From WVZH01 sp034430895 (GTDB lineage Bacteria; Chloroflexota; Anaerolineae; Anaerolineales; E44-bin32), in the NCBI GenBank assembly GCA_034430895.1, contig DAOUDW010000049.1, positions 62,001 to 126,000 of the forward strand: a stretch of DNA of 64,000 bases. Direction: 5' to 3'. Both the position numbers and the translations under genes were made by a program. Below the pieces are notes generated by a model. The model worked only from the letters and a program-made list of their open reading frames with translations, was not told the DNA's origin and ran no database searches. Below, one piece after another: positions 1 to 9,231 of this stretch. The number at the start of each line of letters is the position of its first letter. Position 1 is the first letter of the stretch.

Positions 1-321
1 GAACATCATCTGGAAAGCCGCAAAGAGCATGTGGGGAATGGTTGGCGCGATCTTCGCCGGTTCTGGCCCGACGCCGGAGAAACCCAGGAAGTCGAGACCC
101 CCGATCAAGCCTCCTACATCGGAGCCGAATGACAGGCTGTACCCGAAGAGCACCCATTGTACGCTGATCAAACAGATTATGATGAAGCTTAGGTTGAGCG
201 TCGAAAGGATGTTCTTCTTACGCACCATACCGCCGTAGAAGAAACCCAAGGCGGGTGTCATCATCAACACCAACGCTGATGAGACCAGAATCCATGTTGT
301 ATCTCCTGAATCGATTTGCAT
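1..321 (-). CDS. amt: Ammonium transporter Amt, N-terminal part (cut by window edge)
   Basis: The first 107 residues of an Amt/MEP/Rh-family ammonium channel are present; the rest lies outside the window. The product begins MQIDSGDTTWILVSSALVLM and continues with the family-typical first helix and the FFYGGMVRKKN turn (about residues 27-37), followed by a second helix ending in the QWVLFGYSLSFG motif. These segments match the conserved start of the family. The protein would sit in the inner membrane and conduct ammonium inward. The start is supported by an AGGAGGG ribosome site just upstream. It is co-directional with glgC, but 670 bp of structured sequence separates them. With glnA at the other end of the window it suggests nitrogen-assimilation functions in this region; no PII gene is visible. 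Confidence 0.93.
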   Translation of the reverse strand, partial: MQIDSGDTTWILVSSALVLMMTPALGFFYGGMVRKKNILSTLNLSFIIICLISVQWVLFGYSLSFGSDVGGLIGGLDFLGFSGVGPEPAKIAPTIPHMLFAAFQMMF

Positions 322-602
322 TTTAGCCCTCCTGAAATAAATTTTTATATTGTTGCTCGGATAGACCTGAACACTCCTCTACATATTCATAAACCAGAGA
401 CAAATCTCCGGTTGAAAGACGATACCCCTCAGGGGATCTCAAGGGAGAATAAAGATTCCCCGACACCAAGGAGTAATAAAGGCGACCAGGAGTTAGGTCA
501 TTCCCTAGGAAGAAGTGGATTAAATCAAACGGGAGAAATCGCCTACGCGGGGTAGCGATGGTTGAAATTGCTTTCCTGAGGAAAGATAACTCGGCACAAA
601 TT

Positions 603-626
603 AAAAACGGCACGCCAGGCGTGCCC
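603..626 (-). terminator. Probable intrinsic terminator, minus strand
   Basis: A GC-rich inverted repeat (GGCACG with CGTGCC around a CCAGG loop, 609-625) is followed on the minus strand by G and five T residues (603-607). It would end transcripts coming from glgC or from the structured region before they reach amt. Confidence 0.45.
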
Positions 627-702
627 ACAAAAAACATGGTGCTTTTCGCCTTTCAGGAATACAGACACACACATTGTGCCTGACCACTGCTTCGCCCCTG
701 GC

Positions 703-725
703 CCCTCTGTCACCAGAGGGTTTTT
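703..725 (+). terminator. Intrinsic-terminator-like hairpin, plus strand
   Basis: The stem CCCTCTG/CAGAGGG with a TCAC loop (703-720) is followed by TTTTT (721-725). It has the form of a Rho-independent terminator on the plus strand, yet no recognisable plus-strand gene precedes it. It may instead be a structural element of a minus-strand RNA. Confidence 0.4.
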
Positions 726-993
726 AGGCTGGGCTTTCCTGAAAGGAGAAAGGAGCCTGTGGCAGGCTCCGGAGGCATCCGCTGATTGTTCGATTTTCCC
801 CCGGTGTTACCCGGGGTTAGCCCCACCTTCGGTGAGGAACCTCCTCCTCGTTGTCTCTACCATACGGCAGAGACCCATACGCTAATCTCCGTTTATTTAG
901 TTTTTAAGGCGGTGACCTTAATATGCGAGATTGTAGCACTTTTATCGGCGCCAAGTCTATTATCCATTTGGGTAATACGTTCCCAACACAAAC

Positions 994-2247
994 TCAAGCT
1001 CCGATGCGGGTGCCGTCTGGGATGACCCCATGCTTGGGAATGACCACAACACCATCCCGTACGAACCAATCCCCCTCGTCGATTTCCGTTCCGAGTGGGA
1101 ACGGTTCGATCAAGACGTTCTCGCCCACACAGGCGTTCTTGTCGATAATTGCGCCTCGAACGCGAGAGCCCCGTCCGATGCCCAATGGGGGTAGTCCGGG
1201 CGATTTATGCTTCGATTCCTCTTCATAGTAATCCGCCCCCATCATCACCGTATCTCGAATGATTACATCATCGCCGATCACGCTGCGGATTCCGATGATC
1301 GAATTTTGAATTTCCGCTCCTTCAACAATACATCCATCGGCCATCTTTACACGATCGAGGCGGACATCATAGATGCGTGAGCCAGGCAAAAATCGAGGGT
1401 GGGTATAGATGGGTTGATCAGGATCGTGGAAATTGAAAGCTGGATTCGGCTGCGCCAGTGCCAGGTTGGCATGATAAAAAGAACGTATCGTGCCGATATC
1501 TTCCCAATAGTCATCGAACGGAAATCCGAAAACGCGATGTGAGTCGATCGCCGCCGGGATGACATCACCGCCGAAATCGTCATGGTCGGAATCGAGCAGA
1601 TCTCTGAGAACATGGGTTTGAATCAGATAAATCCCCATCGAACCCCAAAACGGAAGATCTGGATCATCTCGACTGGTGTACTCTTTCATCACGGCCGGGC
1701 CCTTCGGTTTCTCGACGAAAGCTGTGACGCTGTGATCCTCTGCCATCTTGAGAATTCCAAAGCGTGAGGCATCCGTTTTGGAAACCGGCTTGACAACCAC
1801 CGTCACGTCCGCCTCCAGACTGCGATGAGTCTCGATCAGGCTGGAAAAGTCCATGCGGTAGAGATGGTCTCCAGCGAGAATAAGCACGTCACAAGGATCG
1901 GCAACCTCGATCTCGAACATCTGCTTACGCACGGCATCAGCCGTCCCCACATACCAATCTTCACTCGAAAAAGTCTGTTCTGCCGCCAGGATTTGCACCC
2001 AACCCGAGTGGAAGAAATCAAAATGATAGGTTTGAGAAATGTGTCGATGCAACGATACCGAGTTGAACTGCGTTAAAACGGCAATCCTTTGAATCCCGGA
2101 ATTCAAACAGTTACTGAGCGGTATATCCACCAGGCGGTACTTACCACCGATAGGTACGGCGGGTTTGGCGCGCAGCTTCGTGAGCGGCCACAAACGTGTG
2201 CCGCGCCCACCGCCCAGAATCAAACCGAGTACATCGGGATGGAGCAT
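994..2247 (-). CDS. glgC: Glucose-1-phosphate adenylyltransferase (ADP-glucose pyrophosphorylase)
   Basis: This 417-residue protein makes ADP-glucose from ATP and glucose-1-phosphate, the committed step of bacterial glycogen synthesis. The N-terminal nucleotidyltransferase motif is clear: LILGGGRGTRLWPLT at about residue 9, then a basic RAKPAVPIGG stretch, and VDIPLSNCLNSGI. AGDHLYRMD lies near residue 124. The C-terminal third has the hydrophobic left-handed beta-helix pattern (IEGAEIQNSIIGIRS and similar), which carries the allosteric site in this family. Length is close to the usual 400-430. AAGGAGA lies 11 nt before the ATG. No other glycogen gene is adjacent, so it may be transcribed alone. 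Confidence 0.95.
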   Translation of the reverse strand: MLHPDVLGLILGGGRGTRLWPLTKLRAKPAVPIGGKYRLVDIPLSNCLNSGIQRIAVLTQFNSVSLHRHISQTYHFDFFHSGWVQILAAEQTFSSEDWYVGTADAVRKQMFEIEVADPCDVLILAGDHLYRMDFSSLIETHRSLEADVTVVVKPVSKTDASRFGILKMAEDHSVTAFVEKPKGPAVMKEYTSRDDPDLPFWGSMGIYLIQTHVLRDLLDSDHDDFGGDVIPAAIDSHRVFGFPFDDYWEDIGTIRSFYHANLALAQPNPAFNFHDPDQPIYTHPRFLPGSRIYDVRLDRVKMADGCIVEGAEIQNSIIGIRSVIGDDVIIRDTVMMGADYYEEESKHKSPGLPPLGIGRGSRVRGAIIDKNACVGENVLIEPFPLGTEIDEGDWFVRDGVVVIPKHGVIPDGTRIGA

Positions 2248-2512
2248 CGCAGGATGTTCTCCTTAAATTTATCAATATCAAACGCACTCAACCCATTCTA
2301 TACCATAATCTTCAGGCATGGTATTAAGCAAGTGATGTTGAGAGGAGAGAAAAATTCCGAAGGAGGCAGTCTCCATCGGAGGAGGAAAAACCTCGAGCCG
2401 ACAGCTTCCCCGAATTACATTATCACTCTCCATTGATACAGACGCGTAAACGACGATCGCACCCCTTGATCACGTCTTCGTAATTCATCGTCAACGTCGT
2501 TCAATAAAAATG

Positions 2513-2540
2513 TTGCCGGCACGAAAAACCATGATAGTAT
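2513..2540 (+). promoter_or_regulatory. Probable sigma-70-type promoter of the 2561 lipoprotein gene
   Basis: TTGCCG (2513-2518) and TAGTAT (2535-2540) are separated by 16 bp. They sit about 20 bp before the ATG at 2561, inside the longer reading frame that opens at 2510. That supports 2561 as the true start. Confidence 0.45.
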
Positions 2541-2560
2541 TCACCAACAGGAGAAGGGCA

Positions 2561-2926
2561 ATGAACAAAAGGGGATTTCTATTTATCGCGTTGGCGCTTA
2601 TTACGCTGTGTGTTTTACTTGCAGCTTGCACACCTTCAGGGCCTTGTTATATCCAGCCAAACACCCCTCTCACGGCATATCGCTTGCCGGACGCCACGTC
2701 TGATGTCTTCGGGAGTTTCCCCCCGGCCGACACCTACGAAGCGCTGGTTCGAACCGCAGACGGATGGGTGGGCTTCGATCCCGGTATCGCACAGGCAGCC
2801 AATATTGGGCTTGCCCATCATCGCTGGGTGCAATTTAATGCATTCGTCTCAACATCCTGCCTGGACTCGGTTGACCTTGTGACACTCGAAGACGTTATGG
2901 TGGACATGGCCGCATCCGGCCATTAA
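2561..2926 (+). CDS. Small lipoprotein, SH3-like
   Basis: The product is a 121-residue predicted lipoprotein. A hydrophobic signal segment ends in the lipobox LAAC at about residue 23, so the mature protein should be anchored to the outer face of the membrane. The remaining ~95 residues contain short beta-strand-like segments (LTAYRLPDATSDVFGSF, YEALVRTADGWVGFDPG) that resemble bacterial SH3 domains found in extracytoplasmic proteins. The match is by eye and weak. The frame could open upstream at 2510, but AGGAGAAGGG directly before the ATG at 2561 and the signal peptide favour the shorter form. It may be monocistronic. Confidence 0.7.
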   Translation: MNKRGFLFIALALITLCVLLAACTPSGPCYIQPNTPLTAYRLPDATSDVFGSFPPADTYEALVRTADGWVGFDPGIAQAANIGLAHHRWVQFNAFVSTSCLDSVDLVTLEDVMVDMAASGH

Positions 2927-3047
2927 CCAAGCTTGAGAGTCTCCGCCTCGGTGCCGAGGCGAATAACAACACAACCCTTGAAGGTCATTATGGCCAATCT
3001 GTATTCGCGCCTGACGATGTTGCTGCAGCCAATGGAGAAACCAATCA

Positions 3048-3998
3048 ATGCATCTTGGCATCATCGGAACGGGTTTTGGAGTACGACACGCCGAAATTTA
3101 CGCTTCTTTTCCCGACGTTGAAATTGTGGGCATTTTCGGCAGAGACGAGCAAAAAACCGAGCAAACCGCGCGTACGCTTGGTATCACCGGCTATACCGAT
3201 ATGAATGAGCTGCTGACGCATCCCGATGTGGATGCAATCGATGTCTGCTCGCCTACACACGCGCATGCGAAACACGTGCTTGCCGCGCTCGAACATGGTA
3301 AGCATGTGTTCTGCGAGACACCGGTTGCCTACACGCTTGCGGAAGCCGAGCAAATGTCACAATGTGCCGCATCCACTGACCAGTTGTTGCTGGTTGCACT
3401 GTATGCTCGCTTTGTCAGTGAATATAAGTATATTCACAACGTCATTACAGCAGGCCACCTGGGAAAACCAAAAGCCGTCTTCGCCAATCGACGCACGCCG
3501 GCGATATGGGGTACCTGGGATGAGAATTTCATTCTCAATCTGATGCTCCACGATATCGATTATCTATACTGGACGCTGGGAAAACCGCTCGCCATAACGA
3601 GCCACGCACTTGAAGATCAATGGCAGCATGTATGTATCGCCTTGGAATACGAGCGCTGCAGCGCTATGATTGAGGGCTGTGGGATCATGCCACCCAGTTT
3701 TCCGTTCAGCACGAGTCTACGTGTTGTCTGTGAAGATGGGGCCATGGATATGGATTGGCGTTGGGATGGCACAGCACCAATTAGTGAAATGATCCGATAT
3801 CCTTCAAACGGTGAGCCCGATACGCTCAACATTCCGGCTTACGATCCGTACGAAGCGGAGTGCAGGTATTTCGTTGATTGCATACAGGGAAAGGCAGATC
3901 CCGAACTCCTGGGAATCAATTCCGCCATCGATTCGCTGCGCATCGCGCTGGCCGCCAAGAAATCGGTTCAGGAAAGCGGCAAGAGAATCGCTATCTAA
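3048..3998 (+). CDS. Gfo/Idh/MocA-family NAD(P)-dependent oxidoreductase
   Basis: This 316-residue protein starts directly with the Rossmann motif GIIGTGFGVRHAEIY and follows the family plan: NAD(P)-binding domain (about 1-120), then a mixed alpha/beta substrate domain. The region PTHAHAKHVLAALEHGKHV is typical. The conserved EKP motif, whose lysine helps catalysis in many members, reads ETP here (residues 90-92), so substrate and even catalytic activity are uncertain. Family members oxidise or reduce sugars, inositols and sugar-nucleotide derivatives. A GGAGA lies just before the ATG. The next gene, a GT-C glycosyltransferase, is 94 bp downstream on the same strand, which hints at a role in surface-glycan sugar metabolism. 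Confidence 0.85.
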   Translation: MHLGIIGTGFGVRHAEIYASFPDVEIVGIFGRDEQKTEQTARTLGITGYTDMNELLTHPDVDAIDVCSPTHAHAKHVLAALEHGKHVFCETPVAYTLAEAEQMSQCAASTDQLLLVALYARFVSEYKYIHNVITAGHLGKPKAVFANRRTPAIWGTWDENFILNLMLHDIDYLYWTLGKPLAITSHALEDQWQHVCIALEYERCSAMIEGCGIMPPSFPFSTSLRVVCEDGAMDMDWRWDGTAPISEMIRYPSNGEPDTLNIPAYDPYEAECRYFVDCIQGKADPELLGINSAIDSLRIALAAKKSVQESGKRIAI

Positions 3999-4092
3999 AG
4001 AGTATGCGGACAGGGCAGAAAGTTCGTCGCACGAACTGAAGAAGTTGGTAAAATCCGTAATCGAATAATCACCGTCAAATAAGGAATCGAAG

Positions 4093-5721
4093 ATGACTTC
4101 GGAATCAATCGAACAAACGAATGACAAACGTATCGCTATCATTCTGGCGCTGCTAACCCTGGTGCTTCTCGTGGCGACCGCACCGCAAATTGGGTTGACC
4201 TGGGATGAGCCTGCCTACATTGCGGCATCCGAATCCTATGCTGAGTGGTTCGGGGAGTTGGTCTCCAATCCAAAACAAGCGCTCGAACAAGAAACGATCG
4301 ACTCATACTGGGGGATTAACCACGAACACCCACCGGTGGACAAGATTTGGTCGGGTGCTGCGTGGCGTGTCTCTCGTCTGATCTTCAACGACCTGGTCGC
4401 GCATCGCATGGGCAACATGCTGCTGGTAGCTGCTTTGGTGGCGATGCTGTATCTCATCGTTGCAACGGAATACGGACGCACTGCGGGATTCATCGCCGCT
4501 GCAGCGTTGTTAACCTTGCCGCGTTTCTTCTTCCACGCACATCTGGCCTCTTTGGACATACCGGCGGCAGTGATGGTCTTCGCCGTGCTGTTTGTCTTCT
4601 GGCGAACCAAAGACCGTACCGGGTTGTGGAGCACGATTGGCCTGGGCGTGGTTTGGGGATTGGCTGTAGCGACGAAAGTCAATGCCGTTTTTGTGATGCC
4701 GATCTTGTTCTTGTGGCTGCTGATATTCAAGCGGGAAATCCGTCTATTTGTTCGCCTGGTATTGTCAAGTATTATCGCCTTCCCAATCTTCTTGCTTTCC
4801 TGGCCCTGGCTCTATCCCGCACTATTTGAGCGTATAGATGAGTACATCCGCTTCATCACCATCGACCACTGGGAAATCGGCCAATTTTATCTGCACGAGT
4901 TCCATATGCCCCCACCCTGGCATTTTCCCTTCGTGATGTCGTTTGCCGTCGTGCCCTTGACATTGATGCTGTTTTGTCTGGTCGGGGTTGTCAGGACGGC
5001 AGTAGAGAAAAAGAATCGCGGCTTGGGCACGCTGTTTTTATTCAACGCGCTGGTTCCCATGATTGTTCTGTCCGTCGGCGAAAGCATGGTCTACGACAAC
5101 GAGCGCCTGTTCATGCCAACCTTCGTCTATATCGCCGCTTTGGCCGGGGCTGGCCTGGATTGGGTGCTGAGCGGAATCCGAAATGGATTGAAACGCATGA
5201 AAAGGGAATCACTGATGCGGCCGGCAACAGCGATCTTGATTCTGCTCGTATTTATCCCGCACCTGGCGTTGGCGGTTCCACTTTATCCGCATTGGCTTTC
5301 GTATTACTCGGAATCCATCGGTTCCCTGCCAGGGGCCAGACGTATGGGTTTAGAAACCACGTATTGGTGTGAAACCTTCGCCGAATCATTGGCGTTTATC
5401 AACGATAACGCAGAGTCCGGAGATAGCGTGTGGACCGATCCGTGGAGTCACGACGTGATGGTGTACTACCAACTGCAAGGTCGCTTGCGGGATGATGTAT
5501 GGATCGCCACACCGCCGTATGCCACGAGTATCTTAACACCAGATGCGCGGTTACTTGTACGAGAATTCTATGAAGCCGATTTCGTTGTCGTCCACTACCG
5601 GCAAACTTCGATCGGCGAGGACCCCGCGACAAGCCCGATTCTTGCCTGGGTTACGTCGCGCGAGCCCGATGTGCGTATCAGCTATCTCGGCGTTCCGTTG
5701 CTGGATGTTTATCAACATTAA
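4093..5721 (+). CDS. Polytopic GT-C glycosyltransferase (GT39/PMT-like)
   Basis: A 542-residue integral membrane protein with roughly ten hydrophobic segments. It has hallmarks of lipid-sugar-dependent GT-C glycosyltransferases: after the first helix an acidic motif TWDEPAY (about 36-42), a HEHPP motif at about 77-81, and LASLDIPAAV near 151, equivalent to the family's conserved loop motifs. The C-terminal ~130 residues, after the last helices, are a soluble, presumably external domain. The likely reaction is transfer of a sugar from polyprenyl phosphate to a protein or envelope glycan; the acceptor cannot be read from sequence. It follows the oxidoreductase and precedes another envelope-type enzyme. 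AAGGAATC serves as ribosome site. Confidence 0.8.
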   Translation: MTSESIEQTNDKRIAIILALLTLVLLVATAPQIGLTWDEPAYIAASESYAEWFGELVSNPKQALEQETIDSYWGINHEHPPVDKIWSGAAWRVSRLIFNDLVAHRMGNMLLVAALVAMLYLIVATEYGRTAGFIAAAALLTLPRFFFHAHLASLDIPAAVMVFAVLFVFWRTKDRTGLWSTIGLGVVWGLAVATKVNAVFVMPILFLWLLIFKREIRLFVRLVLSSIIAFPIFLLSWPWLYPALFERIDEYIRFITIDHWEIGQFYLHEFHMPPPWHFPFVMSFAVVPLTLMLFCLVGVVRTAVEKKNRGLGTLFLFNALVPMIVLSVGESMVYDNERLFMPTFVYIAALAGAGLDWVLSGIRNGLKRMKRESLMRPATAILILLVFIPHLALAVPLYPHWLSYYSESIGSLPGARRMGLETTYWCETFAESLAFINDNAESGDSVWTDPWSHDVMVYYQLQGRLRDDVWIATPPYATSILTPDARLLVREFYEADFVVVHYRQTSIGEDPATSPILAWVTSREPDVRISYLGVPLLDVYQH

Positions 5722-5912
5722 ATCCGTCTGATAATCAGCTGCGAGGTTCGCAACATCGAAAGACACGGCCTGGATTTCTTGTGGCATAATCTTACAGTCA
5801 CGAAAGTAATCGGCTGTGAGTGATCATTCAGGGTACTTAACGTTGTTCGACCAGCCATAAAGAACCTATTTCCCGAAGTTGACTGCATTACGAAAGGCTG
5901 CGGAACCAAATA

Positions 5913-7475
5913 ATGTATCTATTGGATCGCCTAAGAAAAATTCGGATCGACAAATTACTTCTCGACACTCCTCTTCATCCATTCTTGCTTGCTGCTTATC
6001 CAATTGTCAGCCTTCTGGGATTTAACATCGATCAAGTCTATACACACGATGCAACCTCGTCCATCCTAATCTCACTGGCCTCCACGACATTGGTGCTTGT
6101 CGTCCTTCGGCTGTGTTTCAAGGATTGGAAATTGGCCGGGCTGCTGACCAGCCTGGTGGTGGTGTGGTTCTTCCTCTACGGCCGCCTGTATGTGCTTCTG
6201 AAAGAACTCAGCATTATTGGATTTCTTACCATACGTCACAGATATCTACTCATCCTATGGTCGTTAATTATTGTTTCCTTAGCGATCTGGCTCATTAAAC
6301 ATAAGCGTATCCGTCCAGAATTGACCAGGTTCATGAACTTCTTCTCAACCGTATTAATCAGCCTTCCAATTCTCCATATCCTGGTTTTTTATTTTCACGA
6401 TTATTCGCCTCCCAGAGAACCTGCAGACATTGATATTGAACCTTTGATCTCCTGGAATGATGACTCAGATCCCCCCGACATCTATTACATCGTGCTGGAT
6501 GGATATCAACGGGCCGACGTCCAGGAAAGCGTATTTGGAATCGACATCACGCCATTCCTTGATGAGCTTCGGGATCTCGGTTTTTATGTCGCTGAATGCG
6601 CACAGAGCAACTACACACGTACGATCCTTTCTGTCTCCTCGACATTCAATATGGAGTATATCGATTCCTTTAGGGCTGATATTGAACCCGATGAAAAGAC
6701 AGCATGGCTGTCGCCGTATTACCAACAGAGTATAGTTCGTCAGCAACTAGAGAAACTAGGATATCAGACGATTGTATTCAAGACACCGTGGGAGAGATTG
6801 GTTTGGGAAGATGCCTCGATTGTCTACAAATCGAGCGGCACAGCGCTTCTGTCGCCATTTGAATTCATGCTATTAAGAACAACGCTGGCAAGGATTTACC
6901 TGGACTTTGAACAGGCCGAAAGCCGAAAACTCTCCGACTACGAAAATTACGAGGATACACGCTACGCCCTCGAGCAGCTTCCCAACATACCCAATATTCC
7001 CGGACCGAAGTTTGTATATGCCCATTTGGTCATTCCTCACTCCCCCTTTGTGTTCGGGCCTGATGGTGAGTATGTCAACATACCCTACGATGCCGATGCA
7101 GGTAATATCTATAAGTGGGAGGATGGCAAGAGGGGGCATAATTATGCGGTGACCTATATTAATAAAATGATGCTTGAAATTCTGCCCAAAATTATTCGCA
7201 GCTCCAAAACACCGCCAATCATTTTCCTTGCTGCAGATCACGGTTCGCCCAATGGAGGCGTTGAGAACTCCGTTCGTATCCTTGCCGCTTTCTACGCCCC
7301 TGAAGCAAAATTCCAATTCTATAATACCATCACGCCGGTGAATCTGTTCCCCATCATATTCAACACCTACTTCAATGCGAACATAGATTTGCTGCCGGAT
7401 AGAAGCTTCTTTTCCGCGCAAGGTCAATATTTCAATTTTATGGAAATACCCAATACGTGTAAGGCAACGGACTGA
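5913..7475 (+). CDS. Membrane-anchored alkaline-phosphatase-superfamily (sulfatase-like) protein
   Basis: The product has 520 residues. The first ~165 hold five or six hydrophobic helices. The rest is an external alkaline-phosphatase-fold domain. Metal-site motifs are visible: YYIVLDGY with D196, and AADHGSP with D442/H443. A Thr in SNYTRTILS around residue 233 is a candidate nucleophile, as in phosphoglycerol transferases and sulfatases. The layout (N-terminal helices, C-terminal hydrolase) resembles lipoteichoic-acid-synthase-type enzymes that move phospho-groups onto envelope polymers. Whether this one hydrolyses or transfers cannot be told. It lies 190 bp after the glycosyltransferase, suggesting an envelope-glycan locus. 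The ribosome site is weak, so the start is less certain. Confidence 0.75.
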   Translation: MYLLDRLRKIRIDKLLLDTPLHPFLLAAYPIVSLLGFNIDQVYTHDATSSILISLASTTLVLVVLRLCFKDWKLAGLLTSLVVVWFFLYGRLYVLLKELSIIGFLTIRHRYLLILWSLIIVSLAIWLIKHKRIRPELTRFMNFFSTVLISLPILHILVFYFHDYSPPREPADIDIEPLISWNDDSDPPDIYYIVLDGYQRADVQESVFGIDITPFLDELRDLGFYVAECAQSNYTRTILSVSSTFNMEYIDSFRADIEPDEKTAWLSPYYQQSIVRQQLEKLGYQTIVFKTPWERLVWEDASIVYKSSGTALLSPFEFMLLRTTLARIYLDFEQAESRKLSDYENYEDTRYALEQLPNIPNIPGPKFVYAHLVIPHSPFVFGPDGEYVNIPYDADAGNIYKWEDGKRGHNYAVTYINKMMLEILPKIIRSSKTPPIIFLAADHGSPNGGVENSVRILAAFYAPEAKFQFYNTITPVNLFPIIFNTYFNANIDLLPDRSFFSAQGQYFNFMEIPNTCKATD

Positions 7476-7553
7476 GTCTGTTACTTTTAGTGGAATCCAA
7501 ATCGTTGTACGCTGGTATATACTTTAACTAACCTTCCCCAAGAGGAGATCATA

Positions 7554-8204
7554 ATGTTTGTTAAAGAGCATATGACTCAAAATCCCGTCACCGTCACGCC
7601 CGACACTTCCGTACCGGATGCTTTGCGCATCATGCGCGAAAAGCAAGTACGCAGGCTTCCCATTCTCGATCGACATGGAAAACTGGTCGGCATCGTCACG
7701 GACAAGGCACTGCTCCATGCTTCACCCTCGCCAGCGACTTCATTGGCGGTGTGGGAGATCACGGAACTGTACACCAAACTTAAGGTTGAGAAAGTGATGA
7801 GTCGGGATGTCGTTACGATACCTGAGGATACCCTGTTGGAGGAAGCAGCACGCATCATGGTCGACAGCGAGGTCGGCGGCTTGCCCGTGATGCATGGCGA
7901 CACGCTCGTGGGAATTATCACAGAGTCAGATCTCTTTAAAGTCCTGCTAAAGCTGCTCGGCGGTCGGCGGACAGGCTTGCGTCTTACCCTATCGGCGACC
8001 AGCGCGAAAGGCAGCCTGGCAAAAATCGCCAACGCCATTTCCGATATCGGGGGCAACATCGTAGGGCTCGGTGTGAGCGAGTTGGATGATTCCGGACCGG
8101 ATCAATTGGAAATTATGCTGAAAGTTCAAGAGGTGAAACAAGATACGCTTGTAGAGGCAGTTCAATCCGTAGTGAACGAAGTCATCGACGTACGGGAGAC
8201 ATGA
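7554..8204 (+). CDS. CBS-domain pair plus ACT domain protein (AcuB-like)
   Basis: This 216-residue soluble protein contains two CBS motifs, about residues 1-56 (MTQNPVTVTPDTSVPDALRI) and 82-136 (MSRDVVTIPEDTLLEEAARI, then GGLPVMHGDTLVGIITESDL). A C-terminal ACT-like segment starts near 142 (LRLTLSATSAKGSLAKIANAI). This is the AcuB arrangement. CBS pairs bind adenine nucleotides and ACT domains bind small metabolites such as amino acids, so an allosteric or sensing role is likely. The partner enzyme is not evident among the neighbours. AGAGGAGATC before the ATG gives a strong start. It is probably expressed alone. Confidence 0.85.
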   Translation: MFVKEHMTQNPVTVTPDTSVPDALRIMREKQVRRLPILDRHGKLVGIVTDKALLHASPSPATSLAVWEITELYTKLKVEKVMSRDVVTIPEDTLLEEAARIMVDSEVGGLPVMHGDTLVGIITESDLFKVLLKLLGGRRTGLRLTLSATSAKGSLAKIANAISDIGGNIVGLGVSELDDSGPDQLEIMLKVQEVKQDTLVEAVQSVVNEVIDVRET

Positions 8205-8343
8205 TGTCAGGCGTCCAACCGTAAGCGGATCGCAGCACGTACCTTCTTGCTCTATTTAAATCGCTTTCTGCAACACATTTAATGTACGCATTTTACCGCC
8301 TCACCGAAGTTCCACCGATTGTGAGTGCAGACAATTTCGCTCA

Positions 8344-9231
8344 TTAATCCGAATAGCGAGCTGTGATCTCGCGGCCCACGTAGCAGATTGCCGCTTGCCC
8401 CATCACGTGCCCGACGAGTAACAATTCGATAATTAGCACACCTATCAGTTCAGCGGGACGTATTGTCTTGCGCGCATCATCAATCTCGTGAGAGAAGCCA
8501 TCCAAACTGTTCACCAACCCGGCAAGGATTTCATCTTTGTCGTCGAATTCCTCGATGAAAACCTCCAGTTCATCGGCCGCATCGGATAACGCAGCGCACA
8601 CATCTTCGATATCGGTACATGTTTGACTGAGTTCTACTCCCACCTGGCGCAAAGCTCCCGGAAGTGGTTCGAGACGAATTGCCACTTCCGAGATGGTCTC
8701 GTCGAGGGGCTTCTCCGGTGCATACGAAACACCCGTAAGAAAGCTGATTTTTGCAAGGTTTCGTAGAACTTGATCGACTGCGCGAGCACCTTCTTCCGCG
8801 GCTTCCAGGGCATCGTGGGTATCATCGATTATCTCGGGTGCGGACTCACCAATTAATGACGCGCTTGAGTCGATTAGAGTCCCAGAATTTTCAAATGAAT
8901 TCTCAATACTGCGGATGGTTGTCTCCGCCTTCTCCAGGATTTTCACTCCGTTGTCCAATGCGATGTTTGCCTGGGTGATCGAATCCGCCAATCGGTCCGC
9001 TTCTTGTGATACCGACTCCATCCTCGCGTCTATCCAGGATGAAGCACGAGCGGTGAATATGGGTACCAGCATCATTCCCAGGAGGCCCACTACGACGCCC
9101 GCCACACTGGTGACCTGAATCACTCTACCGATCCAAAATTGGATTTTGGCACCATTTAATGCCTTTACCTTTTGAAGGACCGTTGAATTTTGACTACCGG
9201 AAGATGATTCGCTATCTTTATGATTTATCAT
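8344..9231 (-). CDS. Membrane protein with large coiled-coil-like extracytoplasmic region, unknown function
   Basis: I do not recognise a family. The 295-residue product has a hydrophobic segment at about 36-60 and another at about 262-283, near the ends. Between them lie ~200 mostly helical, Ala/Glu/Asp-rich residues with heptad-like spacing (ADRLADSITQANIALDNG, then KILEKAETTIRSIENS), as in coiled coils. Two closely spaced cysteines (CTDIEDVC) occur late in this region. The predicted form is a helical hairpin or rod outside the membrane, fixed at both ends. GGAGGG just before the ATG at 9231 decides this start over one 24 bp further up. It is divergent from the AbrB-fold gene. Confidence 0.7.
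   Translation of the reverse strand: MINHKDSESSSGSQNSTVLQKVKALNGAKIQFWIGRVIQVTSVAGVVVGLLGMMLVPIFTARASSWIDARMESVSQEADRLADSITQANIALDNGVKILEKAETTIRSIENSFENSGTLIDSSASLIGESAPEIIDDTHDALEAAEEGARAVDQVLRNLAKISFLTGVSYAPEKPLDETISEVAIRLEPLPGALRQVGVELSQTCTDIEDVCAALSDAADELEVFIEEFDDKDEILAGLVNSLDGFSHEIDDARKTIRPAELIGVLIIELLLVGHVMGQAAICYVGREITARYSD

Larger units (their letters stand above)
322..993 (-). other. Structured 670-bp gap between glgC and amt; possible leader or ncRNA
   Basis: No convincing protein gene is seen here. Several inverted repeats are visible. An interrupted stem GTCTCT/AGAGAC lies at 853-874. Pairings CCCCGG/CCGGGG (799-816), GGGG/CCCC (813-824) and CACC/GGTG (824-834) overlap and so exclude one another. 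Others are GGAGCCTG/CAGGCTCC (752-770), CTTTCC/GGAAAG (571-585) and CCCCT/AGGGG near 425-435. An 11-nt segment at 649-659 is perfectly complementary to 736-746 and would enclose the hairpin at 703-720. Read on the minus strand, this could be a structured glgC 3' end, a long amt leader, or a small RNA ending at 603. I could not match it to a known riboswitch, 6S RNA, RNase P RNA or tmRNA. Confidence 0.35.

Noticed and set aside
781..820. A tRNA T-loop-like word (gttcgat) in the structured gap
   Set aside because: No acceptor stem or anticodon arm can be formed around it; elsewhere no tRNA was found either.
786..1228. Plus-strand frames next to the structured amt/glgC gap
   Set aside because: They overlap glgC or hairpins and show no coding signal.
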